From Acidobacteriota bacterium (GTDB lineage Bacteria; Acidobacteriota; Terriglobia; UBA7540): a stretch of DNA of 12,807 nucleotides. Of this stretch, positions 12,602 through 12,807 are shown piece after piece. The translations under genes were made by a program, and so were the position numbers. Under the pieces are notes generated by a model that was not told where the DNA came from, did not search any database, and saw nothing but the letters and a program-made list of their open reading frames with translations. Location of the stretch: contig JAJYJL010000084.1 in assembly GCA_021789565.1 (NCBI GenBank), forward strand, positions 1 through 12,807, given 5' to 3'. Position 1 is the first letter of the stretch, and every line of letters begins with the position of its first letter.

Positions 12602-12707
12602 CCGCCTGCCGGGCATGGCCCGCAACCCCCCGAAAAGGGACCGGAAAGCCCCCGCAACCGGCCCCCTTTGGGCTCCTGGCCCTAGGCCAGTGAAGTGATA
12701 CCAATAT

Positions 12708-12754
12708 GTGACATTTCAGGGCCGGACAGGTGACATTTCGGAAAACATTTTCCG
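12708..12754. mobile_element. Possible insertion-sequence end (subterminal repeats)
   Basis: GTGACATTTC occurs at 12708-12717 and again at 12730-12739, a 22-bp period, immediately followed by CGGAAAA-CA-TTTTCCG (12739-12754, perfect 7-bp arms). Repeated GTGACATTT-type boxes near a sequence boundary are reminiscent of transposase-binding sites at the ends of IS21/IS481-like elements. No transposase is inside the window, so the family is not assignable. Confidence 0.35.
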
Positions 12755-12807
12755 GCGGCAGAAAGTCACTGCAGGGTCCAAAAAAACCGATTGTTGAAAG
12801 ATCGGAA

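Noticed and set aside
12576..12698. 40-codon plus-strand frame after lemA
   Set aside because: It is Pro/Arg-rich, contains two hairpins, lacks a ribosome site and resembles no LemA partner.
11481..12704. 407-codon minus-strand frame
   Set aside because: It covers the GIDE-domain and lemA genes in antisense; His/Gly/Val-rich translation without family, while lemA is unmistakable.

Overview
The window looks like a chromosomal segment of an uncultured, fairly GC-rich, diderm soil or sediment bacterium, most likely Acidobacteriota. That is an inference. It rests on the exported (twin-arginine) Gfo/Idh/MocA and sugar-isomerase-like proteins, the GIDE-domain/LemA gene pair, an outer-membrane beta-barrel protein, and long intergenic spaces full of hairpin-forming dispersed repeats. 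No rRNA, tRNA or CRISPR array is visible.

Left part (1-5630, all minus strand): a carbohydrate cluster in which three proteins begin with twin-arginine signal sequences. They are a Gfo/Idh/MocA oxidoreductase (5630-4095), a xylose-isomerase-like TIM-barrel protein 80 bp downstream (4014-3148), and a large putative glycoside hydrolase with a beta-galactosidase trimerisation-like domain (2039 to beyond position 1, so its 3' end is missing). A compact HigBA/RelE-type toxin-antitoxin operon (2846-2152) lies between the last two. It has its own promoter, with a perfect short palindrome inside the promoter spacer.

Middle (5631-7480): an 876-bp gene-free stretch with an AT-rich core and several hairpins, then a small exported outer-membrane beta-barrel protein (6507-7109, plus) and another hairpin-rich spacer.

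Accessory block (7430-10360): a DHFR/RibD-C-like reductase (8037-7483, minus), a decayed zinc-ribbon sequence (about 8238-8333), a nucleoside 2-deoxyribosyltransferase-like/TIR-like protein (8422-9318, plus) and a zinc-ribbon plus DUF4145-like protein (9665-10360, plus). Two copies of a roughly 45-bp hairpin repeat, in opposite orientation, bracket the first three of these (7430-7474 and 9485-9530). Both plus-strand proteins belong to fold families that recur in bacterial conflict (defence) systems, but nothing in the sequence proves such a role.

Right part (10361-12807): about 800 bp of repeat-rich non-coding DNA, including a 62-bp imperfect direct repeat and a second copy of the GCAGGGCT hairpin repeat. 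After it comes a two-gene operon encoding a membrane GIDE-domain protein (11163-11954) and LemA (11976-12542). Downstream of lemA no partner gene is seen; the sequence ends in short direct and inverted repeats that resemble an insertion-sequence end.
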